Positions 8,779-18,089 of a DNA stretch of 60,933 nucleotides are shown here, piece after piece (position 1 is the stretch's first letter; each line of letters begins with the position of its first letter). A program made the translations under genes and the position numbers. Below the pieces are notes generated by a model. The model made no database searches and was not told the origin of the DNA. It was given only the letters and a program-made list of their open reading frames with translations. The DNA comes from Photobacterium sp. Ph5. GTDB taxonomy: Bacteria > Pseudomonadota > Gammaproteobacteria > Enterobacterales > Vibrionaceae. The stretch covers positions 28,605 to 89,537 of the forward strand of contig NZ_JADQAQ010000012.1 in assembly GCF_022129445.1 (NCBI RefSeq), written 5' to 3'.

Positions 8779-10902
8779 ATGAAAGATCCTTTACTTCAGT
8801 CACTCGTATATATAAGCCGTTTTTATGGTCAGGCAAATTCACCTGATGCGCTCGTTGCAGATTTACCACTCACTGATGGTTTGCTCTCTCCTTTTCTTCT
8901 TCCTCGTGCAGCAGAAAAAGCAGGACTACAAGCTAAAGAAACAAAGTTGGAATTAGAAAGTATTTCTTCTCTTCTTTTTCCTGTCATTGCTCTACTTAAA
9001 GGTGGAGAGGCATGTGTTGTTTTAAGTATTGATAAAGAAAAAGGCGAAGCCGAAGTTGTACTGCCACAAAATGAAGGTAGTGAACAATGGATAAAATTAA
9101 GTGAATTAAATGCTCAATATACAGGGCGATTATTTTTAGTTAAAAAGCGCTTCCGCTATGATGAACGCTCACCTGAAATTCTAAAGACCCGTGATGGTCA
9201 CTGGTTTTGGAGTACATTATGGGAATCGCGTAGCATTTATCGTGATGTCTTAATTGCTTCAATTCTTATCAATATCTTTGCCATTGCAGCTCCCCTTTTC
9301 ACTCGACTAGTGTATGACAAAATTGTACCTAACCTAGCGTTTGATTCATTATGGGTGCTAGCCATTGGCATCACAGTTATTTTTGTTTTCGATTTAATTT
9401 TAAAGTTATTGAGAAGTTACTTTATCGATCTTGCCGGTAAAAAATCAGATATTTTGATTTCTGCTAAAATATTTAGTCGAGTCATGGGAATTCGTATGGA
9501 AGCAAAACCGGCTTCTGTTGGTGCGTTTGCTCGTCACTTACAAGAATTTGAATCTATTCGAGAATTCTTTACGTCGGCAACGGTATCTTCGTTAATCGAT
9601 TTACCTTTTGCCCTGCTATTCCTACTGATCATTTACATAATGGCAGGACCTTTAGCATTAGTACCTTTGATTGCTGTGCTAATTTTAGTGGCATATAGCT
9701 TCTTTATTCAAAGACCACTTCGCAAAAGTATTGAAGAAGGTTCGCGTCTATCTTCACAAAAACACGCCAACCTTATCGAAAGCTTATCCGGTTTAGAAAC
9801 AGTAAAAATGTTTGGTGCGCAAAGCCAATTTCAATACCGCTGGGAAGAAGCTGTCGCCCACATGTCAAACTGGGGTTTAAAGTCACGTCGTTTGACAGAC
9901 TCGGTACAAAATACCGCAGGTTTTTTGCAGCAATTTGTTTCAGTTGCGATGATTGTTGTGGGTGTATATTTGATTGCTAACGGTGATCTGACGATGGGGG
10001 GATTGATTGCCTCAACTATGTTAAGCGGACGAGCAGTAGGTCCTATGGTACAACTTGCCCTGCTCTCTACCCGATATAACCAAGCAAAATCTGCAATGAC
10101 CGTGATAGAGCAGTTGATGGCAATGCCATTGGAGCAAGAAGACGGTAAACGTTACATTCATCGCCCTGTTATTCGCGGTAAGATTGAATTTGATAATGTT
10201 TCTTTTGCTTATCCCAATGCTACAAATGCTGCACTTAAAAATATTAACCTCACCATTAACCCTGGTGAAAAAGTAGCGATTATTGGTCGTATAGGCTCAG
10301 GTAAAACAAGTTTAGAGCGTTTGTTAATGGGGTTATATAGACCAACTGAAGGTTCAGTGTTAATCGATGATACTGATATTAACCAACTCCATCATATTGA
10401 TATTCGCCGAAATATTGGCTGTGTTCCACAAGATATCACATTATTTTTTGGCTCAATTCGTGACAATATTACATTAGGTCGTCCATTAGCCAGTGATAAT
10501 GAAATCTTGTTAGCAGCTGAGCGTGCAGGTGTAACAGCCTTTACGCAACATGACGCAGCAGGCTTAGAAAAACAGATAGGTGAAGGTGGTCATGCCATTT
10601 CTGGAGGTCAACGACAAGCAATTGCAATTGCGCGCGCGTTCCTATCCAACCCGCCAGTTATGATTATGGACGAGCCAACAAGTAGCATGGATAATCGTTC
10701 TGAAATGTATATAAAGCGTCAACTTAAAAATATGAGTCCTGAAGAAACGTTAATATTAATCACTCATAAAACCAGTATGCTTGATATCGTTGACCGACTG
10801 ATTGTTATGGAGCAAGGTCGTATTGTAGCTGATGGTCCAAAAGATGCCGTATTGAAATCACTCCGTGAAGGTAATGTAAATCAACCAAAAGCAGGAAATT
10901 AA
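8779..10902 (+). CDS. lapB: Type I secretion ABC exporter (LapB-like) with C39-like domain
   Basis: The 707-residue protein has an N-terminal C39-peptidase-like domain without the catalytic cysteine, a six-helix ABC transmembrane domain (about 150-430) and a nucleotide-binding domain. The latter has Walker A GRIGSGKTS (near 501), signature ISGGQRQ (near 607), Walker B VMIMDEPT and a switch His in LITHKT. Such exporters recognise the C-terminal signal of giant adhesins and drive their secretion with the LapC- and TolC-like partners. It is the last gene of the operon; its ATG lies 1 nt after the lapD stop and a strong terminator follows at 10942. Confidence 0.94.
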   Translation: MKDPLLQSLVYISRFYGQANSPDALVADLPLTDGLLSPFLLPRAAEKAGLQAKETKLELESISSLLFPVIALLKGGEACVVLSIDKEKGEAEVVLPQNEGSEQWIKLSELNAQYTGRLFLVKKRFRYDERSPEILKTRDGHWFWSTLWESRSIYRDVLIASILINIFAIAAPLFTRLVYDKIVPNLAFDSLWVLAIGITVIFVFDLILKLLRSYFIDLAGKKSDILISAKIFSRVMGIRMEAKPASVGAFARHLQEFESIREFFTSATVSSLIDLPFALLFLLIIYIMAGPLALVPLIAVLILVAYSFFIQRPLRKSIEEGSRLSSQKHANLIESLSGLETVKMFGAQSQFQYRWEEAVAHMSNWGLKSRRLTDSVQNTAGFLQQFVSVAMIVVGVYLIANGDLTMGGLIASTMLSGRAVGPMVQLALLSTRYNQAKSAMTVIEQLMAMPLEQEDGKRYIHRPVIRGKIEFDNVSFAYPNATNAALKNINLTINPGEKVAIIGRIGSGKTSLERLLMGLYRPTEGSVLIDDTDINQLHHIDIRRNIGCVPQDITLFFGSIRDNITLGRPLASDNEILLAAERAGVTAFTQHDAAGLEKQIGEGGHAISGGQRQAIAIARAFLSNPPVMIMDEPTSSMDNRSEMYIKRQLKNMSPEETLILITHKTSMLDIVDRLIVMEQGRIVADGPKDAVLKSLREGNVNQPKAGN

Positions 10903-10941
10903 CAAGCAATTTCTTGTAGCTTACTTAATTAAGTAATGGGT

Positions 10942-10990
10942 AAACGCCGATATCTTAACTTCAAAAGAAAAAGATACCGGCGTTTTTATT
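10942..10990 (+). terminator. Rho-independent terminator after the adhesin operon
   Basis: A 15-bp stem with one mismatch (AAACGCCGATATCTT against AAGATACCGGCGTTT) has a 14-nt loop and is followed by a T-rich run. It lies 40 nt after the exporter stop and may also serve the convergent gene ending at 11000. Confidence 0.85.
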
Positions 10991-10999
10991 TATAAATAA

Positions 11000-12715
11000 T
11001 TACTGAGCTGAGATTTCCCAAACTGCAATACTGCCAGAAATTTCATTACCAATAATCACTAATGGTTTTTGAGTTGGGCTATTTTTCGCTTCAACAAAAG
11101 TCATGCCTTCCGGCGCTAAATCACCACTAATGTCATTACCTTCACCAACGCCACGGTTAATAAAATAATCAACATAATGCGCTTTACGCGGCTCAGTAAT
11201 ATCATAAACAACTATTCCGCCCATACGCTCTAAACCAACAAAAGCGTATATTTTATCACCCACTTTACCGACAGTTAGTGCCTCAGGTTCTGCACCTTTA
11301 GCATCAGATCGTGCATCACCTGCATTTTCATCCTCATCATTATTAAATGCTTTACCGTGAATTTTAGCGGTTAGTTGCCCAATCTCATCACCTGAATCAA
11401 AAATCATCTGGCCTTGACTATCTAAAATAGAAAAAGAACGTCCGCCAAAAGTATATAGCTCTTCATATTTACCATCGCCATCTTTATCACCTAACTGAGG
11501 ATTAACTTTAAGGCGACCAATATCTGTTTTATCATTTTTCAAGTAATCAAAATTAGGCGCTAATGATAATTTTTTTGCGCGAATATCATTAACAAATGAA
11601 ATACAGCCATCTTTACTATCAAAATCGACGCCACCTTGTGCTTTACAAGACTTTTCATCTTTAGCACCAAAGAAATACTCACGGCCATCACCTTCATTGG
11701 CAATCACAACATAGTTATTTCCATCAACACTGTAACTTGCAATAGTGTCAGGCTGGAACATGCCATAAAGCCCCGGATAAGCCTTCATATTGATCCCACC
11801 ATCTTTATCAGATGCATCCATCTTATACTTAGACCAATCTTTGAAACCTAAACCTTGTAAGGTGAGTTTATTTGTCACTAAATCAACAATAGCGATACCA
11901 TTATTTTCCTGCAACGACACATAAGCCGTTTTACTATCTTTCGACACAGTGACATATTCGGGTTCAATATCTTGAGCAACAGTCGTCGTAATCTTCATAC
12001 CTTTAATGATTCGACCATTAGGATTTGAAAAAACCATACCCTGCTTTTCTAATTCTATTTGTTGATCATTAAAAGAAGTAAAATCAAGTAATTCTGCTTT
12101 ATCTGCTACCTTGCCATTATTAATAGTAATAATACCAATTGAGCCCACAGGATCAGTTAAGTAATCTCCTGACGGTTCACCTTCATTGGCAATGACAACT
12201 TTGGTTTCATCCGGAGTAAATGTCACCATATCCGGTAGGTAACCCACCTCAACATTCTTTATAAACAGGGGGGCATCTTTACTGATATCATAAAAAGCAA
12301 TAACACCTTTTACACCCGTTTTATTGGCTGCCATAGCAACAGCGGCTAGTGATGATTTTTCCGCAATCGAAATACTATTGGCATTTCCTGCTGTGTATTT
12401 ATTTAAATCAATCGTATAGCTCGATTTTAAATTGCTATCGTTAACAACACCTTCAGGTGTTAGTTCGAGTTTTTTAAAAGGGATATTAGAAACATCAACA
12501 ATTTCTACTGTTGATGTCGAACCAGAGCCATTAATTGCGAAAATTCTTTTTTTGTTACTTTGATAGGCAACAATTTCTGCCGCACCTTCTGGCGATTCAG
12601 TATTAAGCAAAGCGCGCCCCACTAAATGTATATCAAATGAGTTTTCTGCATGAGCATAGTTAAAAGGTATTGATAACGATGAGATTAAGAGCGTGGTAAG
12701 TAATGGCTTTTTCAC
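11000..12715 (-). CDS. Choice-of-anchor I family secreted beta-propeller protein (alkaline-phosphatase/phytase-like)
   Basis: The 571-residue product begins at a GTG with AAGGA 6 nt upstream and has a Sec signal peptide (cleavage near AHAENS). The rest is a beta-propeller with phrases characteristic of the choice-of-anchor I family: LPDMVTFTPDETKVVIANEGEPSGDY, split here as LPDMVTFTPDETKVV and ANEGEPSGDY; ANEGDGREY; GGRSFSIL; AEPEALTVG; and PEGMTFV near the end. The family occurs in marine bacteria and is often annotated as alkaline phosphatase-like, but no catalytic activity can be assigned from sequence. It is monocistronic and convergent with the adhesin operon. Confidence 0.87.
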   Translation of the reverse strand: MKKPLLTTLLISSLSIPFNYAHAENSFDIHLVGRALLNTESPEGAAEIVAYQSNKKRIFAINGSGSTSTVEIVDVSNIPFKKLELTPEGVVNDSNLKSSYTIDLNKYTAGNANSISIAEKSSLAAVAMAANKTGVKGVIAFYDISKDAPLFIKNVEVGYLPDMVTFTPDETKVVIANEGEPSGDYLTDPVGSIGIITINNGKVADKAELLDFTSFNDQQIELEKQGMVFSNPNGRIIKGMKITTTVAQDIEPEYVTVSKDSKTAYVSLQENNGIAIVDLVTNKLTLQGLGFKDWSKYKMDASDKDGGINMKAYPGLYGMFQPDTIASYSVDGNNYVVIANEGDGREYFFGAKDEKSCKAQGGVDFDSKDGCISFVNDIRAKKLSLAPNFDYLKNDKTDIGRLKVNPQLGDKDGDGKYEELYTFGGRSFSILDSQGQMIFDSGDEIGQLTAKIHGKAFNNDEDENAGDARSDAKGAEPEALTVGKVGDKIYAFVGLERMGGIVVYDITEPRKAHYVDYFINRGVGEGNDISGDLAPEGMTFVEAKNSPTQKPLVIIGNEISGSIAVWEISAQ

Positions 12716-13064
12716 AGTTGATCCTTAACATAAATAAAAACCGCTACACTTTGGCAAACCAAAATGAAATTTTTACTACAATGAAAGGATATATTTATGA
12801 CAAAAAGCAGAGTCATAATATTTTCTAACATAATTGCTTTACTACTAAGTCATTAATTTATTGGTTAAATTCCCTAAATAAAATGTAACTTAACACAGGG
12901 GTTCATATTAATAGATTGCGCTACTTCATTGATTTAACTAAAATCTACTCATCGGATGAGTTTTATTATGCGACACGAAACACAAAACTGTTTATGCGAA
13001 TGTAATTTATCGCTAAAATACGCGCCCCCTATACAGTGGGTTATATCAACGAAGGTTATGCTCT
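12716..13064. other. Divergent intergenic region (349 bp)
   Basis: AT-rich DNA between two divergent genes. The only weak promoter candidate for the MaoC gene is TTTATG at 12991 and TAAAAT at 13014-13019 with 17-bp spacing. No convincing operator or small gene was seen. Confidence 0.4.
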
Positions 13065-13760
13065 ATGAAAGAAAAAGTAGTCGATTTTATCAAACGTAAG
13101 CGTGAAGTCTTAGCGCATCACCAGTTTGAGTTTAAAGACTGGCTATCACCAACAATCCGAGATTACTGGGTTGAGTTCTTAAACAAAGCAAACAACAGCC
13201 ATCTTGCCTCATGGGTTAAAGAGCATAACTTAGTTTCTGTAGCTAATGGCAATGCTATGGAAGTAGAAAAGCCAGATCCCATTGAGATGCATCCTGAAGC
13301 TGAAAAGCTAATGAACACCTTAACAGAAACACTCGGTGAAGAAATTCATGTTGGGCAGTGGCTAACAGTAGATCAGTCACGTATTAACCATTTTGCTGAT
13401 GTCACTGAAGATCACCAGTGGATCCATACTGATCCAGAGCGCGCACAAACAGAATCACCTTTTAAAACAACCATTGCTCATGGATTTTTAACGCTGTCAT
13501 TATTATCGGTATTAACGGATAGTGTCGATCCTAATAATCAAAAGTTTCCTACCGCAAAAATGACCGTGAATTATGGATTAAATCAAGTTCGCTTTCCTTA
13601 TCCTGTAAAATCAGGCGTAAATGTGCGTGCTCGTACTAAAATTCAATCCGTCACGCCAATTAAACGCGGTTTGGAAATTGTGCAAGAAATTACAGTAGAA
13701 ATTGAAGGATGTCGTCGTCCTGGGTGTGTTGCGGAATCAGTTGTACGCCTCTATTTCTAA
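13065..13760 (+). CDS. MaoC-family dehydratase ((R)-specific enoyl hydratase type)
   Basis: The 231-residue protein has a hot-dog MaoC domain from about residue 85, with the hydratase signature ADVTEDHQWIHTDPERA followed by TIAHGFLTLSLLSVL. The Asp and His of D-x4-H are the expected catalytic pair for adding water to trans-2-enoyl-CoA. An N-terminal extension of about 80 residues (KRKREVLAHHQFEFKDWL) is common in gamma-proteobacterial versions. The product may supply or consume 3-hydroxyacyl-CoA, but no PHA or beta-oxidation gene lies nearby, so the pathway is not shown. The ribosome site GAAGG lies 9 nt upstream. Confidence 0.9.
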   Translation: MKEKVVDFIKRKREVLAHHQFEFKDWLSPTIRDYWVEFLNKANNSHLASWVKEHNLVSVANGNAMEVEKPDPIEMHPEAEKLMNTLTETLGEEIHVGQWLTVDQSRINHFADVTEDHQWIHTDPERAQTESPFKTTIAHGFLTLSLLSVLTDSVDPNNQKFPTAKMTVNYGLNQVRFPYPVKSGVNVRARTKIQSVTPIKRGLEIVQEITVEIEGCRRPGCVAESVVRLYF

Positions 13761-13781
13761 CAAATAACCGCATTAAAACGC

Positions 13782-13812
13782 AAAGCCGAACATAATGTTC
13801 GGCTTTTTTGTA
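13782..13812 (+). terminator. Rho-independent terminator after the MaoC gene
   Basis: The stem AAGCCGAACAT / ATGTTCGGCTT is followed by six Ts, 23 nt after the stop codon. Confidence 0.88.
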
Positions 13813-13942
13813 TAGAAAAATAGAAGAGTAATAAAGGTCATAATATGATCGCCATAAGAAACCTAACTTTTCATTTATAGCTCTTTATCGTAAATTTTTG
13901 CATGGTATGGTGAGAAGCTATCTTTACTATCGGTATATTAAA

Positions 13943-14059
13943 ATGAAAAAGTGGTTTAAATTTCTTCCTCTTATTCTACTTGTTGGTTACTTCATCACTT
14001 ATGATGTTGTTACACAAGTTGAAAGTACAACACCTTCTGCCCAAACTAGCCAGCAGTAA
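13943..14059 (+). CDS. Small single-span membrane peptide, 38 residues
   Basis: An ATG at 13943 opens a 38-codon frame with basic N terminus MKKWFKF, a hydrophobic span (LPLILLVGYFI) and a polar Ser/Thr/Gln-rich tail. This is a plausible one-helix small protein. An in-frame upstream ATG at 13907 would give 50 residues. No clear Shine-Dalgarno precedes either start, so it is tentative. Function unknown. Confidence 0.4.
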   Translation: MKKWFKFLPLILLVGYFITYDVVTQVESTTPSAQTSQQ

Positions 14060-14490
14060 ATTGATATCACAATTAGAGGCATGGTTTTAGCCATGCACTC
14101 ATCTCCACTTTTTTAATTATTTGCTTTTCAGGTCAGTATTCTTTAACTACGCTTTATAAGAATAGGTTAGAAAATTAACATTTATGTTATCAACCTTACC
14201 TTTCAACAATAGCTATATATTCTGATAACTTGCAATGTTATCCTGCTTTTAAGCAATAAAATGCATTAAAATTCTCTATAGAGAAACATATACATTATTC
14301 CCAAATCATATATTCTTCCAGTTTATAATATATGATTTGGCTTTTTTTTAACTATTACTTTTGTTTAAATTAGCAATATAAGCCAAACCTTGCCTTTCTG
14401 GATAATAGAAATAGATTATTCCTCTGCTTTACCTCCATGACGTTAGCCTGTAAATTTACTACATTATCTATATTTGATCAGGTCTGTTAA
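14060..14490. other. 431-bp gap with palindrome and orphan terminator
   Basis: No protein gene was found. The gap holds a small stem at 14079-14096 (GCATGG/CCATGC), a perfect 14-bp palindrome at 14272-14285 (TTCTCTATAGAGAA) and a strong terminator at 14301-14349, all upstream of lplA. An sRNA or a transcription attenuator is possible. Confidence 0.5.
14301..14349 (+). terminator. Strong rho-independent terminator without an obvious upstream gene
   Basis: A perfect 13-bp stem, CCAAATCATATAT / ATATATGATTTGG, with a 14-nt loop is followed at once by a C and a run of Ts. It lies 140 nt before the lplA start. It could end transcripts of the 13943 peptide, a small RNA, or attenuate lplA. Confidence 0.8.
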
Positions 14491-15510
14491 ATGTCCATAA
14501 CAACACGTGTTTTTATCTCTCAATCAACACAGCCTTGGTTTAACCTTGCAGTTGAAGACGCTATTTTTCGAAATATGCCAGCAGATCAACAGGTTCTTTT
14601 TTTATGGCGCAATGCAGATACAGTTGTGATTGGTCGTGCTCAAAATCCTTGGAAAGAATGTAACACAAAAAAAATGGAGCAGGATGGGATCACTCTTGCT
14701 CGCCGTCAAAGTGGTGGTGGTGCTGTATTTCATGATTTAGGGAATACTAATTTCACTTTTATGGCTGGAAAACCCAAGTATGACAAAAACATCTCAACAG
14801 AGATCGTATTGTCTGCATTAAAACAGCTTGGAATTAATGCAAAGGCAACAGGTCGCAACGATCTTGTTGTACAAACAATAAATGGTGAGCGAAAGTTTTC
14901 AGGTTCAGCATATAGAGAGACAATGGATCGTGGATTTCATCATGGTACCCTTTTATTAAATGCTGATTTAACACGTTTAGCTAATTACTTAAATCCAGAT
15001 AAAAAGAAGCTTGAGGCTAAAGGGATCACATCGGTAAGATCTCGCGTTATCAACTTAAATGAACTCCTTCCAAACATAGACCATGAAAGTGTATGTAAAG
15101 CAATTACAGCCTCTTTTTTTGCCCATTACGGTGAACATGTAGATCTTGAATATATTTCACCAGAAAACCTGCCAGACTTACCTGGATTTAAAGAAAAATA
15201 CCAACAGCAAGCAAGTTGGGACTGGAACTTTGGTAATACACCACAGTTTATGCATTCTCTTGATGAACGTTTTTCTTGGGGAGGTATTGAGCTTCATCTG
15301 GATGTTAAAAAAGGCCATATTATTTCAGTAAAAGCGTTTACTGATAGCTTAGACCCTACGCCTATTGAACTACTTGAAAAAACATTACTTGGCATTGAGT
15401 ATAATACAACCACAATAAATAATGCTGTAGCAGCATTAATAATAGAGCAGGAAAAATATAATAACGTACTACATGATATTAATTCATGGCTTAAAAACGT
15501 TATTATCTAA
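14491..15510 (+). CDS. lplA: Lipoate-protein ligase A
   Basis: The 339-residue cytoplasmic enzyme uses ATP to activate free lipoate and attach it to the lipoyl domains of 2-oxoacid dehydrogenases and GcvH. It carries the family motifs [19 protein letters not shown] (about 69-87), GRNDLV and [12 protein letters not shown], which includes the lipoyl-AMP-binding lysine, and GTLL. Length equals E. coli LplA, including the C-terminal accessory domain. It appears to be a single-gene unit, followed by a weak hairpin at 15519-15559. Confidence 0.95.
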   Translation: MSITTRVFISQSTQPWFNLAVEDAIFRNMPADQQVLFLWRNADTVVIGRAQNPWKECNTKKMEQDGITLARRQSGGGAVFHDLGNTNFTFMAGKPKYDKNISTEIVLSALKQLGINAKATGRNDLVVQTINGERKFSGSAYRETMDRGFHHGTLLLNADLTRLANYLNPDKKKLEAKGITSVRSRVINLNELLPNIDHESVCKAITASFFAHYGEHVDLEYISPENLPDLPGFKEKYQQQASWDWNFGNTPQFMHSLDERFSWGGIELHLDVKKGHIISVKAFTDSLDPTPIELLEKTLLGIEYNTTTINNAVAALIIEQEKYNNVLHDINSWLKNVII

Positions 15511-15518
15511 TCATTAAT

Positions 15519-15559
15519 AGCGGCTTTGCTATCTCACTCAGTAAATAGATCTAGCCGCT
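15519..15559. terminator. Weak hairpin between convergent genes
   Basis: AGCGGCT at 15519-15525 pairs with AGCCGCT at 15553-15559 around a 27-nt loop. There is no strong T-run on either side. It overlaps the stop of the convergent gene, so it may be a poor bidirectional terminator. Confidence 0.35.
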
Positions 15560-15951
15560 TATTCATTATCTTCCCAGTTAATCACATGACCTTGATCATA
15601 TATTCCATCACTATAAGCAGGTGTATAGCTGATAAATACATTATTTTGATGAATTGGTAGATTTGAAGATATATCCACCGCAATCAATTCCATTAAGAAT
15701 ATAATATTTTCATGTGAATAATAATTAGGCGCTACTAGTTCAATTAAAACAGGATGACTTTGCTGTTGTTGGTTATCAACTACAGCACCCTGATGGACAT
15801 AATGCTCATGACTCAACCACTCCCAAGTGATCATAATATGTTCACGACCTATTTTGCACTGAGTCGCTATTTGCTCTGACAAAGATTTTAATACACTGTC
15901 TATTTCAATATATGGCTCAAATGGTAATGCTTTAATCGATATTAAAGGCAT
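15559..15951 (-). CDS. Hypothetical tautomerase-superfamily-like protein (DUF1904-like)
   Basis: The 130-residue protein starts MPLISIKALPF, so a proline follows the initiator Met as in 4-oxalocrotonate tautomerase/MIF proteins. The rest alternates strands and helices (IDSVLKSLSEQIATQ, then HPVLIELVAP) as in that fold. The resemblance to DUF1904 is my reading, not a search result. GGTGA precedes the ATG. Substrate unknown; neighbours give no clue. Confidence 0.65.
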   Translation of the reverse strand: MPLISIKALPFEPYIEIDSVLKSLSEQIATQCKIGREHIMITWEWLSHEHYVHQGAVVDNQQQQSHPVLIELVAPNYYSHENIIFLMELIAVDISSNLPIHQNNVFISYTPAYSDGIYDQGHVINWEDNE

Positions 15952-16061
15952 AACGTCACCAATAAATCTCAGCTAAATTATAATAACTATAGCTTTTACG
16001 CCTAACTCTAGTTTGTAAGTGATGTCAGAATCTTGCTAATGATACATATGTTAAAAATATA

Positions 16062-16091
16062 AAGAGGTAATGTTCCACAACATCACCTCTT
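16062..16091 (-). terminator. Terminator of the CDF transporter gene
   Basis: Read on the minus strand, a 13-bp stem with one mismatch (AAGAGGTGATGTT / AACATTACCTCTT) has a 4-nt loop and is followed by a T-rich tract, 18 nt past the stop. Confidence 0.75.
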
Positions 16092-16108
16092 CATTTATTT
16101 CGAATTTA

Positions 16109-17050
16109 TCATTTAGAAGCTGACTGTGTATCACCGTCACAATCATCACAGCAAGGATTTAATATTCGTTCTTGGCAGTTAAATGGTTCAATATGAATAA
16201 TGATATCAACCACTTCATCTAACGCTTCAAGTAAGTGCATTTTAAAATTTTCAGCAATCATATGAGCTTTATCTACGCTCATTTCAGGATCGACAAGTAA
16301 ATGAAAATCTAACAAAATTGTGCTGCCAGTACGACGACTGCGAATGGCATGCACTTCTTTAATATCAGGATCTTCTTCCGCATACGCTTGAATTTTACTT
16401 TCAATATCAGCGTCAGCTTTTGCTTCTGTGATTTCAAGTACTGCAGGCCATAATATTTCAGCTGCAGCTTTTAAAATCATAGCTGTAACAATTAGCGCGG
16501 CAATTTGATCAAGGTAGTGAAGTTCAGGTACGAAATAGTTAGCAATAACTGCAATAGCGACAGGAAGAGAACTAAGCGCATCAGAACGGTGGTGCCATGC
16601 ATTGGCATGTAATGCTCGACTGTTAATTTCTTTTGCTTTAACTGCAGTCCAGCGATACAGCACTTCTTTAACAACAATTGAGATAACTGCAGCTGCAAAC
16701 GCCAACATACCTGGCTGACTATGTGACTGCTCACTAATAGATGTCAGTGATTCCCACCCAATACCAATACCAACAAGAGCGAGCAATATACCAATAAAAA
16801 TATTAGTTAAGGTTTCAAAACGCCCATGCCCATAAGGGTGTTCCTTATCAGCAGGTGCAGTCCAATAACGAGAGCCTATAAGTATTGCAGTATCCGTTAC
16901 TAAATCAGAAAAACTATGTACACCATCGGCAATAAGTGCCTGACTTCCTGTCATTTTACCAATAGTGATTTTAATAAATGCGAGGGTAATATTGGCGATC
17001 GATCCTATCCATGTAACCTTTTGTATGACTTTTACTGCTGTTTTAGACAT
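16109..17050 (-). CDS. Cation diffusion facilitator (Zn-type), FieF/YiiP-like
   Basis: The 313-residue protein has six membrane helices and a C-terminal cytoplasmic metal-sensing domain. It exports divalent cations in exchange for protons. The transport-site residues read H45-x3-D49 (DGVHSFSD) and H153-x3-D157 (WHHRSD). E. coli FieF has Asp at position 45; the His/Asp/His/Asp set here is that of Zn-selective CDF proteins. The C terminus ends in a Cys-rich tail (CQERILNPCCDDCDGD) that could bind metal. It is a single-gene unit with its own terminator. Confidence 0.92.
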   Translation of the reverse strand: MSKTAVKVIQKVTWIGSIANITLAFIKITIGKMTGSQALIADGVHSFSDLVTDTAILIGSRYWTAPADKEHPYGHGRFETLTNIFIGILLALVGIGIGWESLTSISEQSHSQPGMLAFAAAVISIVVKEVLYRWTAVKAKEINSRALHANAWHHRSDALSSLPVAIAVIANYFVPELHYLDQIAALIVTAMILKAAAEILWPAVLEITEAKADADIESKIQAYAEEDPDIKEVHAIRSRRTGSTILLDFHLLVDPEMSVDKAHMIAENFKMHLLEALDEVVDIIIHIEPFNCQERILNPCCDDCDGDTQSASK

Positions 17051-17579
17051 AATTAACCAATTAAGTAACTATTATATACCAGCATATAATAGCGAATTTT
17101 GATTATAAATGAGACAACTTTTCACTCATATCACATCTGGTTAAACATTCAATAATTTCACTCACCTTTTTTAGAGAATGATAGCTAGTCGACATAAAAA
17201 TAATTTTGATTCGATATTGATTACCAAACGTTCAATTAATATATAATTCTTTCATCAGTATTAAATAACAAAAATATGCATACAATAAGCGCAATAAAAA
17301 TAATTTTTATTTAAAAACCACAAAGAATCCCTTACACCAATAATGATTCCATATTGGAATGCTTTTTTGATGTTTATATGAAATATAATTGAAATCATTC
17401 CATGGTACATTTTACAAATAACATGATAATAAATGTTGATAAAAGTAATAATTACCTTAAATATAATTTCTGATCACATTATCCATAAAAAATTTCAGGA
17501 CTATATTTCATAATTTAGTTTTTTGTACATAATGAAAGTGTGAATCAATATTTTATATTGATCAACATAAGGAAATTTT
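17051..17579. other. 529-bp AT-rich gap with promoter candidate and inverted repeat
   Basis: A sigma-70-like pair, TTGATT at 17217-17222 and TATATA at 17240-17245 (17-bp spacing), points to the right. ATTCCATATTGGAAT at 17346-17360, followed by a T-run, may be a weak terminator. An 8-bp inverted repeat lies at 17544-17562 just before the next gene. No coding sequence was recognised. Confidence 0.4.
17544..17562 (+). promoter_or_regulatory. Perfect inverted repeat before the ribosome site of the 96-residue gene
   Basis: ATCAATAT and ATATTGAT flank a 3-nt centre, 8 nt upstream of the AAGGA ribosome site. It could be an operator or a translation-modulating hairpin. Confidence 0.4.
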
Positions 17580-17870
17580 ATGAGAAATCTAGCAGATTTT
17601 ATATATCAAATGGAAAGTGAATCACACAACTTCACTACTTGGGTACATGATTCAAAAGGGCGTTATAAAAAACTGCATATTTCTGACATTGATTGCAAAA
17701 TCACACACTTTACTGATTTTCTAGAAAATCAATTAAATGTTATTGTTGAAATTTTAGCAGAAGACGGTACCAATAATGCCTATTTACTGCTACCTGAAAT
17801 CAACATTGCAGCCGATATCAATTTTGATAATGGAGAAGTTATCTCTATTATTGATGCAAAAGCAGCATAA
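17580..17870 (+). CDS. Hypothetical protein, 96 residues
   Basis: A small acidic, probably cytoplasmic protein with no signal peptide or membrane segment. It starts MRNLADFIYQMESES with AAGGA well placed upstream and ends just before a strong terminator, so the gene looks real. The C-terminal half (VIVEILAEDGTNNAYLLL) is predicted beta-rich. I do not recognise the family. Confidence 0.75.
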   Translation: MRNLADFIYQMESESHNFTTWVHDSKGRYKKLHISDIDCKITHFTDFLENQLNVIVEILAEDGTNNAYLLLPEINIAADINFDNGEVISIIDAKAA

Positions 17871-17930
17871 ACAAAGGAAACACGAACGATTAAGAAATAC
17901 TACGGCTAGGCTTTCTTATTATTCACTCTA

Positions 17931-17959
17931 AAAACAGATCATTTGATCTGTTTTTTTTT
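17931..17959 (+). terminator. Rho-independent terminator
   Basis: A perfect 10-bp stem AAAACAGATC / GATCTGTTTT with a 4-nt loop runs into a stretch of Ts. Confidence 0.9.
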
Positions 17960-18089
17960 ACCTAAATACTGGTGTTTCCTTCTTAAAAGAAGATTAATAC
18001 ATCTATTTTCTTTCACCAAGCTATTTTATAAAACAACTTGATATAAGTCACACATTATAAATAATACAGTTTTCGTAGTGCTTGCTGCT

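Noticed and set aside
17346..17370. ATTCCATATTGGAAT plus T-run as a terminator
   Set aside because: Short AT-rich stem with no gene in front of it; kept only as a note in the gap entry.
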